Below, in pieces: positions 6,067 through 6,084 of a stretch of 6,084 bases of DNA (position 1 is its first letter; each line of letters opens with the position of its first letter). The stretch comes from Phycisphaeraceae bacterium (lineage in GTDB: Bacteria; Planctomycetota; Phycisphaerae; Phycisphaerales; Phycisphaeraceae): positions 1 to 6,084 of the forward strand of contig SKPT01000429.1 of assembly GCA_007119405.1 (NCBI GenBank), written 5' to 3'. The notes beneath the pieces were generated by a model. The model was not told the origin of the DNA. It made no database searches and was given only the letters and a program-made list of their open reading frames with translations. Both the position numbers and the translations under genes were made by a program.

Positions 6067-6084
6067 GTGCACCGCGACCGTCTC

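Overview
This is a bacterial chromosomal segment of high G+C content (about 70% or more by eye), with codon third positions almost all G or C in the real genes. I infer an environmental high-GC bacterium, possibly a Planctomycetota member of the Phycisphaerae. The hints are the class IV aminotransferase (its 'ASGAVSNVF' motif and the 'ARGEE...VLPGITR' segment), a large secreted helical-repeat protein with no clear family, and CACTGACAAG-type palindromes between genes. No 16S or other marker gene is present, so the placement is tentative.

Layout, left to right. (1) The last 37 codons of an unidentified + strand gene end at 114. (2) A + strand gene, best started at 255, encodes a 786-residue exported protein: signal peptide, long TPR-like helical region, beta-rich central domain, HEAT-like C-terminus. 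(3) The 175-base gap after it (2616-2790) holds a heptamer repeat carrying three CACGTG sites, a 10-bp palindrome, and a perfect 35-bp tandem duplication that runs into the next gene's start codon. (4) A + strand PLP-dependent class IV aminotransferase / aminodeoxychorismate lyase-like gene lies at 2791-3681. (5) The next gap (3682-3884) holds a REP/BIME-like cluster of inverted repeats. (6) A + strand SRAP-domain (YedK/HMCES) abasic-site shield gene lies at 3885-4571. (7) After a 44-base convergent gap, a minus strand AGCS-family sodium:alanine/glycine symporter lies at 4616-6055, with a strong ribosome binding site at the window's right edge.

The genes do not form one pathway: an exported scaffold-like protein, a cofactor or amino acid enzyme, a DNA damage protein and an amino acid transporter. 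The + strand genes are separated by 140-203 bases, so a tight operon is not evident. I found no CRISPR array, tRNA, rRNA, transposase, phage gene or recognisable defence system. The less ordinary material is the repeat content of the two intergenic gaps, the unassigned exported protein, and the apparent loss of the usual pyridine-binding glutamate in the aminotransferase.
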